A DNA stretch of 64,000 nt from Pseudomonadota bacterium (GCA_023388175.1 JAEWGT010000003.1:1-64000); one strand, 5' to 3'. Positions 52,667 to 62,255 are shown, numbered from the stretch's first letter. Translations and numbers: made by a program. The notes: generated by a model from the sequence alone, not told the origin.

Positions 52667-55600
52667 CTACACCGGCTGGCTGCCCAGCACGGCCAGAAGC
52701 CGTGGATTGATCCTGCCGGTTTCACTCATCCCGGTTGCGCGCTCGAAGGCCTTGATGGCTTCCGCCGTCTTGGGTCCGGCCACGCCGTCGGCAGTGCCGA
52801 TATCGAAACCGAGCCTGCCGAGCATCTGCTGCACCTTGAGGATAATGTCCCGCCCGCTGACCGTTTCGCCGGGATCGAAACTGTCCGACCATGTCCCGAT
52901 CGGGGCGAAATTGGCCTTGATGTCCACGGGCACGACGCGCCAGGAGCTCAACTCTTCGGTAATGCGGCTCACGGCTTCCGCCGAAAGGGATTTGGCAATG
53001 TCGTCGCGGGCCTGGGCCGCGTCCTTGTCGCCGCTGCGTGCCGCAAGGGCAAACCACTTGAACGATTGCTCGAAGCTCTGCTCGACGCCAAGTCCGCGCG
53101 CATAGAGCATGCCAAGATTGAACTGGCTGTCCGTCATGCCGTGATTGGCGGCCTGCTCGAACCATTTCGCAGCCAGCTCGAACTGCTGGTCGCCCAACTG
53201 GCCGCCGGCATAAAGCGCCGCCAGATTGTGCATGGCCATGCGGTTGCCGGCTTCGGCGCCGCGCTGATACCAGAGCCGGGCCTGCTCCATGTCCTTCTCG
53301 ACGCCCGAGCCAACTTCAAACAGATTGCCCAGCCGGTATTGTGCCGGGGCAAAGCCCTGTGCGGCCGCGCGCTCGTACCACCTAGCGGCCTCCACTAGGT
53401 CCTTTTCAACCTGCCGGCCTTCGCTGAACACGGCTGCGACCTCGAACTGAGCCTCAGGATTGCCCTTGGCAGCAGCGTCGCGCAGCCCCACCGGCCCGAC
53501 GGCCTCTGGCGGCAGCTCGAAGGTTTCCGGAACTGCCGGCTGGTCGGGAATGGACCCCGTCACTTCCGGCGAAACGTCAATTTCGGGAACAGCCAGCTCG
53601 ATCCGCCCCGCGCCCGCCACGAGGCCGGGCGGCATCGGCGTGGAAACCGGCAGGCTTGTCGACCTGGAAAAACTCATCGGCTCGCCGGGATTGATCGAAC
53701 CTGTGGCTGTCGGATCGATCAGATCGATGACGCGTGGCGGAACAATCGAGGACTGATCATCGGAGGCCGGCGGATTGCTTGCGGCGGGCTGGACCGTGGT
53801 GCTGGCTTCTGCCCGCACCGGCGCCGCGGGTGCATTCATCCGCTGCAACACCAGGTTGAGCGCCAGCATCGACACGGCCACCAGCGTCGCGGCCAGCAGC
53901 AGGGGCCGGCGATGGCGCGTCAGGAAACTGGCCTCGGCCGGTGCCGCCTCGGATGCCTCGGCCTGGGGCGCGCCGTCGGCCTCGCGGACCTTTCTGCGCT
54001 TCGGCGCGACAGGCCGCTCTTCGGCGACGGCCATGGCTGGAACGGGAGCCGCAGGCTGGTCCTGGGCAGGAGCCTCGTCCTTGTTTGGACGAACGCGGGC
54101 CATGGCGCGGCTGAGGAGCGAATTGCTTGGCGCGGTTTCGGCCTGCTCCTGGCGAAGTCGCTGGGCGCGGCGCGCTGCGGCCACGAATGTGCTGGTGCTC
54201 GATACCGGCGCAACAGGTTCTGGCGCCTGGGGCGCTGCCACCCGCTCGGCAAAGGGATCGGGTTCGGACGGTGCCAGGCTCGACTGTGGCGGCGGCGGAC
54301 GGGTTGCCTGGCTGGGGTCGAAGCGATGTGGGGTGGCAGGCGCAGCGCCGGCCTCCCGCTTTGGCTGGGCCGGGACGGCGGCCTTGGCTGCTGCCGGCCT
54401 CGTCTCATTCTTGAAGCCGGGATCGACAAGCGGCGCGTCATCGGCCGGATTTGCCGGCATGGCATCGCTTTTCTCTCTGGCAAGTCCGGCCAGAATGGAT
54501 TGCAGCGGGTCATGCGCCGCCGCTCGGGGCTTCATCGCCGCCTCGAAAGCATCCGTTTCCGCAGGCGGCACAGGCGCAACGCTGCGCTGGGTGTTGCTGG
54601 CGGTGGCCGCAGAGGATACGGGGGCCTTGGCAGTCGAGTCAGCGTCGCTGCGGTTCGACAGCATCGCTTCAAGGCGCGTCAGCCGATCTGCGGTTTCCTT
54701 GCCGGCGGTGTTGAGCAGCGCAGTCATGCGCTTCTCCATCGCCTGCATGTCATCGCCACTGCTCGCCGAGGAGGCCGATTTGGCCACTGCATCGGAAGCT
54801 CGCGTCGCGATCATCTCGGCCAGCGTGTCATAGTCGGGCGTCTTGCCGGCCGACTTGATCAGGCCGGCCATGCGATCTTCAATGCTTTTCAGGCTCTCCG
54901 GGCCGAACACGGCCACCGGGGCAGGGGCCTTTCGGCTCATTGCCTCCCCGGTGCGCTCGGCCACCAGGTTGGCCAGGGCCTCGAAGTCGGGCTTGTCCTC
55001 GCCGTTTGCATAGATCCGGGCCAGCCCATCCAGTTGCGAGCCGGCATCGTCCATGCGCGCCATCAGCGCCTTGAGCTGGTCTTCCACCGCACCGGTGTCG
55101 ATTTTGCCGCTCAGTGCCTCGATCTGGCTTTCCAACCTTGAAAACCGAGGCTCCATGCCCATCAGCACGGCGTCGCGCAGGGCGGAAATATCAGATTTCA
55201 GCGCGGCAACTTCACCATTGCCATTGTCGATCCCCTCAAGCCGCTGTGCCAGCGCCTCCACCCGGCTGACCAGGGCATTGGGCGCGCCCGCATTGTCCTT
55301 CATCGCCAGGGTGAAGGCCGCCATTTCGCTGGTCAGCTTCTCAAAATCGTTTGAGGACAGCGAGACATTCTTCTCGATGGCGTCGATGCGGTCATAGACG
55401 TTGCGCACGCTCTCCTCGATGGCGTGCATGGCCGGAGCGAGCTTTGCCAGAGGCTCTGTCTTGGGATTGGCGCTGCGCTTCTTCTCGCGCGCCAATTCGC
55501 GTTCCATCTGCTCGGCCTGCAATTCAGCCAGCTTGCTGACGGTGCCCGAGACATCGTCCAGCCGCGCATTGATGGCGTGGAGATTGATCCCCGGTGCCTC

Positions 55601-56209
55601 CTCGATCAGCCCGGCCAGCGCGGCGATCTGGGCTTCCAGGCGCTTGACCTGACCGGTTTCCCCGATGGCGCCGGCCAGCAGTTCCACGACCTGCGTCAAT
55701 TGCTCGACCTGCCCGGCCACTTCGCGCACATGGCTGCCATTGGAGCGCTGTGTCTTGAGCTCGCCTTCCAGCCGCTCAAGCCGCTGGCTCATGCCGCCGA
55801 CCAGAGTGCCCAGCTCGTGTATTTCAGAGCTGTCGGTGCGGCGAACGGCCGGCGACGTCCCGCCCTGCCGGTTGCGGATTTCGGCGATGGCGTCGGTCAG
55901 ATCGTCGGATTCCTCGGCAAAGCCGCTCCGCTCGCGGTCGCTGAAACGATCCACGGCGCGCTTGACCGTGCGCAGCGCTTCTTGCCGGCGGGAACTCGTC
56001 TCGGTGCCGCTCATCTGGTCGCGCAGGGTTCTCACGCGCCGCGCCAGCCCGCTCATGGCGGGCTGTTCCGGGGCAGCTTCGCTTTGTCCGTAGTGATTTT
56101 CGACCTTGTCGAGCAGGGCCACCAGCTCACCGCGCAAAGCCTGCCATTCGCTGGCGCCGACATCACGGTCCAGGTCGGCATAGTCCGATTGGGAATATAC
56201 GCGCGGCAT
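52667..56209 (-). CDS. PodJ-like polar scaffold: coiled coil, TM, Sel1 repeats, peptidoglycan-binding
   Basis: 1180 residues. The cytoplasmic N-terminus (about 1-500) is long coiled coil with many heptads. Residues about 510-750 are Pro/Ala-rich and disordered. One TM helix lies near 765-795 (RPLLLAATLVAVSMLALNLV). The periplasmic part has at least four Sel1/TPR-like repeats (about 913-1063, e.g. AQYRLGNLFEVGSGVEKDME) and a PG_binding_1 domain at the C-terminus (about 1113-1176). This order is that of Caulobacter PodJ, the polar organiser. A role in marking a cell pole is inference. A CtrA-like site lies upstream. Confidence 0.8.
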   Translation of the reverse strand: MPRVYSQSDYADLDRDVGASEWQALRGELVALLDKVENHYGQSEAAPEQPAMSGLARRVRTLRDQMSGTETSSRRQEALRTVKRAVDRFSDRERSGFAEESDDLTDAIAEIRNRQGGTSPAVRRTDSSEIHELGTLVGGMSQRLERLEGELKTQRSNGSHVREVAGQVEQLTQVVELLAGAIGETGQVKRLEAQIAALAGLIEEAPGINLHAINARLDDVSGTVSKLAELQAEQMERELAREKKRSANPKTEPLAKLAPAMHAIEESVRNVYDRIDAIEKNVSLSSNDFEKLTSEMAAFTLAMKDNAGAPNALVSRVEALAQRLEGIDNGNGEVAALKSDISALRDAVLMGMEPRFSRLESQIEALSGKIDTGAVEDQLKALMARMDDAGSQLDGLARIYANGEDKPDFEALANLVAERTGEAMSRKAPAPVAVFGPESLKSIEDRMAGLIKSAGKTPDYDTLAEMIATRASDAVAKSASSASSGDDMQAMEKRMTALLNTAGKETADRLTRLEAMLSNRSDADSTAKAPVSSAATASNTQRSVAPVPPAETDAFEAAMKPRAAAHDPLQSILAGLAREKSDAMPANPADDAPLVDPGFKNETRPAAAKAAVPAQPKREAGAAPATPHRFDPSQATRPPPPQSSLAPSEPDPFAERVAAPQAPEPVAPVSSTSTFVAAARRAQRLRQEQAETAPSNSLLSRAMARVRPNKDEAPAQDQPAAPVPAMAVAEERPVAPKRRKVREADGAPQAEASEAAPAEASFLTRHRRPLLLAATLVAVSMLALNLVLQRMNAPAAPVRAEASTTVQPAASNPPASDDQSSIVPPRVIDLIDPTATGSINPGEPMSFSRSTSLPVSTPMPPGLVAGAGRIELAVPEIDVSPEVTGSIPDQPAVPETFELPPEAVGPVGLRDAAAKGNPEAQFEVAAVFSEGRQVEKDLVEAARWYERAAAQGFAPAQYRLGNLFEVGSGVEKDMEQARLWYQRGAEAGNRMAMHNLAALYAGGQLGDQQFELAAKWFEQAANHGMTDSQFNLGMLYARGLGVEQSFEQSFKWFALAARSGDKDAAQARDDIAKSLSAEAVSRITEELSSWRVVPVDIKANFAPIGTWSDSFDPGETVSGRDIILKVQQMLGRLGFDIGTADGVAGPKTAEAIKAFERATGMSETGRINPRLLAVLGSQPV

Positions 56210-56287
56210 TTCGGGTCCCTGCTACAGATACGCGGACCCCTCGCGATTCAACACGAAGGTATGACGCTCACTCTTGGGAAAACATGG

Positions 56288-56302
56288 TAAAGAACCCGTT
56301 AA
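56288..56302. promoter_or_regulatory. CtrA-like site between the PodJ-like gene and the response regulator
   Basis: On the minus strand this reads TTAA-N7-TTTA, seven of eight fixed positions of the CtrA pattern. It is 79 bp upstream of the PodJ-like start and 84 bp before the LuxR response regulator, so it could affect either. Confidence 0.4.
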
Positions 56303-56385
56303 GCATGGTCGCATTATGCAGTCACGACTTGCATAGACCCCGCGCGATTTCGGGTTATTACGGATGAAAGAACAGGTATTTGTCC

Positions 56386-57063
56386 ATGACGCGCCGCCGT
56401 ATCATCATCGTCGATGACCATCCTCTTTTCCGCGCTGCCCTGCGCCAGACGCTGGCGGGAGGAGATGCGACGGTTTCCGTCGAGGAGGCTGGCGATCTCA
56501 CCGGCCTGAGCGCTGCCCTCGATTCCGACCGCGACTGCGATCTCGTTCTGCTTGATCTCAACATGCCGGGTGTCAGAGGTTTTTCCGGCCTGCTGCTGTT
56601 GCGTGCCCAATATCCCGATATTCCGGTGATGATCATTTCGGCGGTCGAGGATGGCACGGTCATCCGTCGTGCTTTCGAGTTGGGCGCAGCCGGCTATCTG
56701 CACAAGTCGGTCGGGCCGACGGAAATCCGGCGCGCTATCGAAACCGTGCTGTCCGGCGAGGTTTTCATTCCGGCCGGGATGACCCTTGGCGGCGAGGATG
56801 ATCACACCGCCCTGATGAAGCGCCTCGCCACGCTGACGCCCCAGCAGGTCCGGGTGCTAATGATGCTCAGCGACGGGCTGATGAACAAGCAGATCGCCTA
56901 CGAGCTGTCGATTTCCGAAGCGACGGTCAAGGCGCACGTGTCGGCCATCCTGCAGAAGCTGGACGTCGACAGTCGCACCCAGGCTGTGATCGCCGCTGCC
57001 CGGATCGAGGACGGTCAGTTTGAGGCGCTGTTTTCCATCGGTGGCGAGAAGGCCAATTCATGA
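56386..57063 (+). CDS. NarL/FixJ family response regulator
   Basis: 225 residues. The receiver domain (about 5-125) has the acidic pair in IVDDHPLF, the phospho-Asp in LVLLDLNMPG, and the Lys in YLHKSV. The LuxR-type HTH is at about 148-205 (LTPQQVRVLMMLSDGLMNKQIAYEL). There is no adjacent kinase; the orphan HWE-type kinase at 38081 is one possible partner. ATG at 56386 is used, with a TTG at 56380 as alternative. Its stop overlaps the VOC gene by ATGA. Confidence 0.92.
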   Translation: MTRRRIIIVDDHPLFRAALRQTLAGGDATVSVEEAGDLTGLSAALDSDRDCDLVLLDLNMPGVRGFSGLLLLRAQYPDIPVMIISAVEDGTVIRRAFELGAAGYLHKSVGPTEIRRAIETVLSGEVFIPAGMTLGGEDDHTALMKRLATLTPQQVRVLMMLSDGLMNKQIAYELSISEATVKAHVSAILQKLDVDSRTQAVIAAARIEDGQFEALFSIGGEKANS

Positions 57064-57458
57064 AGCCGCAGATTTCGATTATCACCATTGGCGTCGATGA
57101 CCTCGAACGGGCCTTCGCCTTCTATCGCGCGCTGTTCGACATTGCCGACGCGCAGATCGGTGCTGGCGAGGACCATGTCGCCTTCTTCTTCGATGACGGA
57201 TTGTCCTTCGTGCTTTTTCCCCGCGCTGACATCGCGCAGACCGCGGGAAAACCCGAAGCCGTTGCCGGAACCCCGGGATTCGTCCTCAGCCATCGCACCG
57301 ACAGCCCGGAAGATGTCGACGCCATTCTCGGCAAGGTTCTGGCCGCTGGCGGCGCCATTATCACCCCCGGCACCCAGTCAGAATGGGGCTACTCGGCCTA
57401 TTTCGAGGATAGCGAAGGCAATGTCTGGGAACTGATGGCCACACCGCCGGCGCATTGA
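57060..57458 (+). CDS. VOC family protein (glyoxalase/bleomycin-resistance fold)
   Basis: 132 residues with two beta-alpha-beta-beta-beta modules: ITIGVDDLERAFAFYRALF at the start and SAYFEDSEGNVWELM at the end, with a metal-ligand Glu likely in VWELM. The exact substrate is unknown. It starts in an ATGA overlap with the response regulator gene, so the two are co-translated. Confidence 0.88.
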   Translation: MKPQISIITIGVDDLERAFAFYRALFDIADAQIGAGEDHVAFFFDDGLSFVLFPRADIAQTAGKPEAVAGTPGFVLSHRTDSPEDVDAILGKVLAAGGAIITPGTQSEWGYSAYFEDSEGNVWELMATPPAH

Positions 57459-57503
57459 AGTTGGTATCGGATTGGTCGCACACCCCTCGATGCGTCAATC
57501 AAG

Positions 57504-57534
57504 CGTCACCACCGGGCTTGTCCCGGCAATGACG
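57504..57534. terminator. Hairpin between convergent genes, half-copy of the 32822 repeat
   Basis: CGTCA (57504-57508) pairs with TGACG (57530-57534), enclosing CCGGG-CTTGT-CCCGG (57512-57526). The core CTTGTCCCGGCAATGACG resembles the arms of the perfect repeat at 32822-32902. Its position between convergent ends (57458 and 57576) fits a bidirectional terminator. Confidence 0.55.
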
Positions 57535-57575
57535 ACAACACCGTATTATTGCTGGCGCGTTGCGACGGTCGCCGC

Positions 57576-59138
57576 CTAAAACCCGCCACCCGTCTTGAAC
57601 CCGCCGCTCTTGCGCGTGCCCGACGATCCCGTACGTGGGCGGGAAAATCCACCACCGCCCGACGACGATGAGCCACCGCCCCAGCCGCCGCCGAAACCGC
57701 CCGATGGCTTGCTCTTCTTGCCGCCACTGCCGGTGCCGCCAAAGCTGCCATCCGGCCAGTTGAAGCCGCCGCCGCTTGGCGGCCACGGATTGCTGTTGCC
57801 ACTGCCCGCGCGGGTCTGGCGCGTACTCTTGTAGCCGGCGCCCCATTCGCTGCCGGGCGCCCAGTTCTGGCTGCGCCGCCACTGGTCCCAATAGCTCGCC
57901 GCCGAAATGCTGCCGCGTAGAAACTGGTCCAGCATGTCGCCCACCAGCCGGTCTTCCTTGAAGCTCGATGTCGGGTCGTCGAAGCGCTGCTTCTTGAATT
58001 CCCACTGGATGTCTTCGAGTTCGCGCCGCCGTGCCGCCAGCGTCTTGAGGCGGTCCCGCAACTCGCGGCTTTCCTCGTCCTCTTCGCGCATTCTGGTGCG
58101 CGCTTCGTCGATCTGGGCGACAATGGTATCGTCCTGCCCGGTGCGGGTCAGGCGCGCCGTGGCCAGCAGGGTCTGGATGTCTTCCCGGCCCAGAGCCGCC
58201 GCAAGTTCGGCCGCAGCCCCCTCAAAGGCAGGGTCCTTGCCTTCTGCCAGGGACTGCAAGGCGCTTGCCGCTGCGTCGCGCTGGTCCTCAGAAGCCAGGA
58301 TTGCGGCGTCGAGCACCTCGATTTCGGCCTGCGCCGCCGCAATTGCTTGGCGGATTGGACCGCCACCGGCCTTGTCGACCGCAGCCATCTCGAGCGCGGC
58401 CAGTGCGGCTTCGGCCTCCTGCACCAACGCTTCCTGATGCTCGGCATGTTCGCGCAGCCGCAACGGGATTTCGTTGAGCATGGCATAGTTGGGCCGCGCC
58501 TTCTGGAAGCCGACAAGATCGGCCACCATGCGGTCGAAATAGCGCGTCAGATTGCCTGCCTTGTAGCTGGATGTGCCATATCCGGCGTCCCACAGATACA
58601 TGAAGAGCGGGTCCTCGCGGTAGGGACGACCCTTCTCCTCGCGGTCGGCTTCGGCCTGCTCGGTCTTGCGCATCGACTGTTCCGCGACGCGATCCAGTTC
58701 CTCGGTCTCCGCTTTCTGGGCCTGGAACTGCGCGTCGGACCGCAATGTCACGGCGAGGCTCGCCGTCAAGTCGCTGAGTTTTTGCTGCTGTTTCTCCAGC
58801 TCCGCCACGGCCGCATTGCGCTTCTCGACCTGCCCGGCGCGGGCTGCATCAAGGTCACTCATGGCCTTTTCGGCCTTGCTGACGTCACGCGCATGGTTCT
58901 TCAGCGTGTCGCGCGCCTTGGCTTCGGCGCTGGAAATGCGCCCGTCCAGCTCGCCTTGAATGGCGGGGTCGAGCCGCAGCTTGGCCAGCTGCCGGAACAG
59001 CTCAGCCTCGCTTTCCTTTATCTTGGTTATGCGCTCTGCCGAGCGCGCCACGCGCTTGGAAAGCTCGTCCTCCTCGCGGCGAATGTCGCGCATTGCCTCT
59101 TCGAGACTGGCCAGTGCCTGGGGTCCACGGATGCTCAT
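57576..59138 (-). CDS. Coiled-coil protein with Gly/Ser-rich tail, unknown function
   Basis: 520 residues. The N-terminal 180 residues are continuous coiled coil, followed by a helical middle (about 180-400) and a C-terminal ~95 residues extremely rich in Gly, Ser and Lys (GGGWGGGSSSSGGGG near the end). No enzyme motif is seen. It is third in a co-directional operon after the TelA-like and DUF6384-like genes, only 4 bp after the latter, and probably acts with them. The Gly-rich tail is of the phase-separating or flexible-binding kind. Confidence 0.75.
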   Translation of the reverse strand: MSIRGPQALASLEEAMRDIRREEDELSKRVARSAERITKIKESEAELFRQLAKLRLDPAIQGELDGRISSAEAKARDTLKNHARDVSKAEKAMSDLDAARAGQVEKRNAAVAELEKQQQKLSDLTASLAVTLRSDAQFQAQKAETEELDRVAEQSMRKTEQAEADREEKGRPYREDPLFMYLWDAGYGTSSYKAGNLTRYFDRMVADLVGFQKARPNYAMLNEIPLRLREHAEHQEALVQEAEAALAALEMAAVDKAGGGPIRQAIAAAQAEIEVLDAAILASEDQRDAAASALQSLAEGKDPAFEGAAAELAAALGREDIQTLLATARLTRTGQDDTIVAQIDEARTRMREEDEESRELRDRLKTLAARRRELEDIQWEFKKQRFDDPTSSFKEDRLVGDMLDQFLRGSISAASYWDQWRRSQNWAPGSEWGAGYKSTRQTRAGSGNSNPWPPSGGGFNWPDGSFGGTGSGGKKSKPSGGFGGGWGGGSSSSGGGGFSRPRTGSSGTRKSGGFKTGGGF

Positions 59139-59142
59139 GCCA

Positions 59143-60081
59143 TCACCACTGCGTCACCGCGCCGCCCATGACGGGCATCAGATATTCGACGTCCAGAAAA
59201 CCATCCGATTTCCGGCCCACCAGATTGCCCTGGATGATCCCGTCATCCAGCTTGTCCGCTGCAACGGCGTTATAGACGGTCTCTGGCACACGCAGGCCCC
59301 ACATGGCGACGGTCTCGGTCTGCCCGTTTTCTTCATTGAGAATGGGCAGCGACAGCGCGTTGCCGTCCGGGTCCAGTGCCTCCACCACGATGTAGTAATT
59401 GGTGGCATCGGTATTGATTTCGGGGAAGGTCCAGAAGCCCGACTGCACATCCTGCCGATTGACCACGCGCAGGCTGTATTGCTGGCGCAGCTGGTCGCGC
59501 AAGGCCGTCAGGCGCTCGATTGCATTCTCCGCTCCCTCGCGATTGCCTTCGGCGGCATTGGCTTTGCCGCGTGCGATCAGTGCGTCGGCCTGCACTACGG
59601 CCTGCTGCACTTTGGTTTCGTCGTAAATGGTCTCGTAGAGCGCGTCCATTTGCGCTGGCAGCGTCTCTGCCAGCTCGATCCGGGCCTGCTCGGCCTGCCC
59701 GCGCTGATAGGGTTGCCAGATACCGAAATATCCGACGCCAAGGGCGGCAAGCGCCACAAGGCCGGCCATGACCGGCCGGCCCCAGCGTTTGCGGCCGACA
59801 TAGAGCCGGGCAATTGTGGTGTTGAAGCCGGGGGCAGGGGGCACATAGGCGAAGCGGCTTTCCGCCAGCGCCGCCACGCCTTCCTTCAGGATATGGTCGG
59901 GAACCTCTATCCCCTGCTGGTGATAGACATTGCGCAGCCTTTCGATCAGCTGCTTTTCCCGTGCCGCGCCATCAAGTTCGCGCGTCACCAGGTCCTGCCG
60001 GTGACGGAGCGTGTCGACCACGTCCATCGCCAGCATGACTTCATCGAGAGGTGCAGCGGGCTTTGCCGTCGCGTCGCTCAT
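59143..60081 (-). CDS. DUF6384-like single-TM protein
   Basis: 312 residues. A cytoplasmic N-terminus (about 1-98, AMDVVDTLRHRQDLV), one TM helix (about 105-125, PVMAGLVALAALGVGYFGIW), a coiled coil (about 130-205) and a beta-rich C-terminal domain ending YLMPVMGGAVTQW. It matches small families found beside TelA-like genes in alphaproteobacteria. It lies 30 bp after the TelA-like gene and 4 bp before the coiled-coil gene, so the three are an operon. The function is unknown. Confidence 0.7.
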   Translation of the reverse strand: MSDATAKPAAPLDEVMLAMDVVDTLRHRQDLVTRELDGAAREKQLIERLRNVYHQQGIEVPDHILKEGVAALAESRFAYVPPAPGFNTTIARLYVGRKRWGRPVMAGLVALAALGVGYFGIWQPYQRGQAEQARIELAETLPAQMDALYETIYDETKVQQAVVQADALIARGKANAAEGNREGAENAIERLTALRDQLRQQYSLRVVNRQDVQSGFWTFPEINTDATNYYIVVEALDPDGNALSLPILNEENGQTETVAMWGLRVPETVYNAVAADKLDDGIIQGNLVGRKSDGFLDVEYLMPVMGGAVTQW

Positions 60082-60111
60082 GCCTGTCTATCGCCCCTGA
60101 TGCCCGAGGCT

Positions 60112-61338
60112 TCAGTTCTTGGTGTCGAGCAGGAGGGCATTGCCCTCTGCGGCCAGCGTTGCCAGCCGGCGCTTGCCGTCTTCCACCGCATCGCGGATTT
60201 CCGCCGAATTCTTGGTGGAGGCAATGCGCATCTCATTGATGATGCCGCGGCTCTTTTCCTGGAAATTCACCACGCTATCGACCAGCTTCTTGACCGCATC
60301 GGCGCGAACCGTCGGGCCGTAACCGGCGCGAATGGCTTCTTCCTGCACCTTGTCGCCGATTTCCGAGAGCGTTTCGAGGCTCTTGGACATGCCTTCCTTC
60401 ATCGCGTTCAGCGTTTCGGTCGATTCATGCAGGCCAAACATGCCGGTGAATGAGGCCGACAGCGCCGTCAGCACGGTTTCATTGGTCGAGAAGAACGAGA
60501 TCGACTGCTGATAGACGCGCTCCTTGGCATTGGTCGTCTGCATCAGCCGCGCCATCACCACTTCGGACGTGTTGTAGGAAATGGTCAGGTTATCCGAGAG
60601 ATCCTTGGCGATCTGGTAGCGCTTTTCCTCGTTCTGCATTTCGCGCAGCCGCTCGTCGCGGGCCATTTCGAGGCGCGCACGATCGGCGGGAACATCACCG
60701 GCATAGGCCGCCAGATCGTCGGCCGATTTCTGCAGGATGTTCTTTTTCTCCTCGAGGCGCTGCTCGGCCACATGCAGCAGTTCGAGCGCCATCACTTCGG
60801 CCTGTTTCAATGCGCCCCGGAAGTCGCGATAGGCTTCGAGGATGATCTGTTCGCGGTCGATCTGGTCCTTGGTGTCGCGCGTGACTTCCAGATAGGTGTC
60901 GCGGATCTTGTTGAAGCGGGTGGAAATGTCGCCCCGGCTGACCTTCATCCACACATTGGAGACACGCTCCACCAGGTCGATCTTGTTGTCCGCCAACTGG
61001 TCCACCATCGTCTTGGCGTCGTCGCGGATGGAATCGAAACCCTTGGTAATATCCTCGTAGCGCTCGCCGATCTTCATCGCCGCGACCTGCTCGCGCACCA
61101 CTTCGTTGAATGCGCTGGCCTGCGACAGGGTGCGGCCGATCAGGATGACCCGGGTTTCATCCAGCTCGGTGATCTGGCTCAAGAGCCCGGTAATGGGCTG
61201 TTCGCCCTGCTGTTCGGGCCAGATACCGAGATCGCGGATCGCGTTGACCGCCTTGTCGAGATACTGCAACGGCTTCTCCGCCAGCGTGGTTACGCCTGTG
61301 GCTGCACTGGTTGCGGTATGTGTTGCTTGGTCGGTCAT
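60112..61338 (-). CDS. TelA-like (toxic anion resistance, COG3853-type) protein
   Basis: 408 residues, nearly all helical, with a central region of heptads (IIETNLQ-type helices) and the stretch ELLHVAEQRLEEKKNILQKSADD. The C-terminal half carries SISFFSTNETVLTALSASF and NFQEKSRGIINEM, in line with TelA-type proteins linked to tellurite and envelope stress. The assignment rests on layout and neighbours as much as on motifs, so it is moderate. It leads a three-gene operon. Its only visible sequence relatives here are its co-encoded partners. Confidence 0.6.
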   Translation of the reverse strand: MTDQATHTATSAATGVTTLAEKPLQYLDKAVNAIRDLGIWPEQQGEQPITGLLSQITELDETRVILIGRTLSQASAFNEVVREQVAAMKIGERYEDITKGFDSIRDDAKTMVDQLADNKIDLVERVSNVWMKVSRGDISTRFNKIRDTYLEVTRDTKDQIDREQIILEAYRDFRGALKQAEVMALELLHVAEQRLEEKKNILQKSADDLAAYAGDVPADRARLEMARDERLREMQNEEKRYQIAKDLSDNLTISYNTSEVVMARLMQTTNAKERVYQQSISFFSTNETVLTALSASFTGMFGLHESTETLNAMKEGMSKSLETLSEIGDKVQEEAIRAGYGPTVRADAVKKLVDSVVNFQEKSRGIINEMRIASTKNSAEIRDAVEDGKRRLATLAAEGNALLLDTKN

Positions 61339-61551
61339 GCTTTTCCCTCTGAATTGGGCGCGCTCGGCTTCTGGCCGTGTGCCCTAGATTGCGTCTGCCG
61401 CGCCGCCTGACAATTGCAAGTGCGGGTATGGCCAACTATTTAGGTCATATTGGTGCGAAAAAGCCGCAGGTAAAGATTGGGGATCGTTGAAATGTTTGTC
61501 CTGTCCCCGGCCCGGAATTCCGGGTGTTTTTCCAATGTCATGAGCTGCTGA

Positions 61552-62016
61552 ATGGAGTTCGGTGGACGCTATCGCATTGCCGCGCCGCGCATGGCGGTCT
61601 GGGCTGCGCTCAATGACCCCGGCATGCTCAAGGCGGCCATTCCCGGTTGCGACAGCATCGCCTGGTCTGGCCCGGCAAATCTCGATCTCGAAATTCGCGT
61701 CAATCTCGGCGTTGTCAAACCTGTATTCAAAGGTGGGCTGGAGCTTTCCAATGTCGTGCCGGCCGAGCGTTACACCCTGGCCGGGCGGGGCAAGGGCGGG
61801 CTTATGGGCCTGGCCGAGGGCTCGGCAGACATCACGCTGGCCGATGACGGCGATGCCACCATTCTCGCCTTCAAGGCCAATGGCGGCGCTTCGGGTCAGG
61901 TGATGAAGCTGGGCAAGGCCATTATCGGCAATTCGGCCCAGAAGATCATCGATGGCTTCTTCGAGCGTTTTGCCGAGGCTATGGGCGCGGACATCATCGC
62001 GCTTGGGCCCCAATAA
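61552..62016 (+). CDS. CoxG/SRPBCC family protein
   Basis: 154 residues of the START-like fold: MEFGGRYRIAAPRMAVWAAL and NDPGMLKAAIPGCDSIAW at the start, then GKAIIGNSAQKIIDGFFERF near the end. The family is named for carbon-monoxide dehydrogenase subunit G, but members occur without CO dehydrogenase, as here, and probably bind lipids or assist membrane assembly. No cox genes are nearby. Confidence 0.85.
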   Translation: MEFGGRYRIAAPRMAVWAALNDPGMLKAAIPGCDSIAWSGPANLDLEIRVNLGVVKPVFKGGLELSNVVPAERYTLAGRGKGGLMGLAEGSADITLADDGDATILAFKANGGASGQVMKLGKAIIGNSAQKIIDGFFERFAEAMGADIIALGPQ

Positions 62017-62132
62017 ACCAGAATTTACCGCGCCCTAACCACGTTTGCATGCGCCCTGAATCGGCCACGTTTCCGCCGCGGTGGGTGCGATAGACAGACC
62101 GGGTTGTTTTCAATTTGTGTCAAATCCCGCCC

Positions 62133-62255
62133 ATGTCCTCCCAGACCCGCGACTTCATCACTCTTTACGCCATTGCCGCCATGTTCATTCTGGTGACGCT
62201 TTACGCCGATGGCGGTCTGGATCGGCTGTTTCAGGCGATCCTGGACCGCATCTAG
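62133..62255 (+). CDS. Possible 40-aa membrane peptide
   Basis: An ATG at 62133 opens a 40-codon frame ending in TAG. The peptide has a single hydrophobic helix (FITLYAIAAMFILVTLYAD) and an amphipathic end (LDRLFQAILDRI). Third codon positions are GC-rich. The ribosome site is weak. It may be a real small membrane protein or a chance frame in the gap before the importer. Confidence 0.4.
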   Translation: MSSQTRDFITLYAIAAMFILVTLYADGGLDRLFQAILDRI

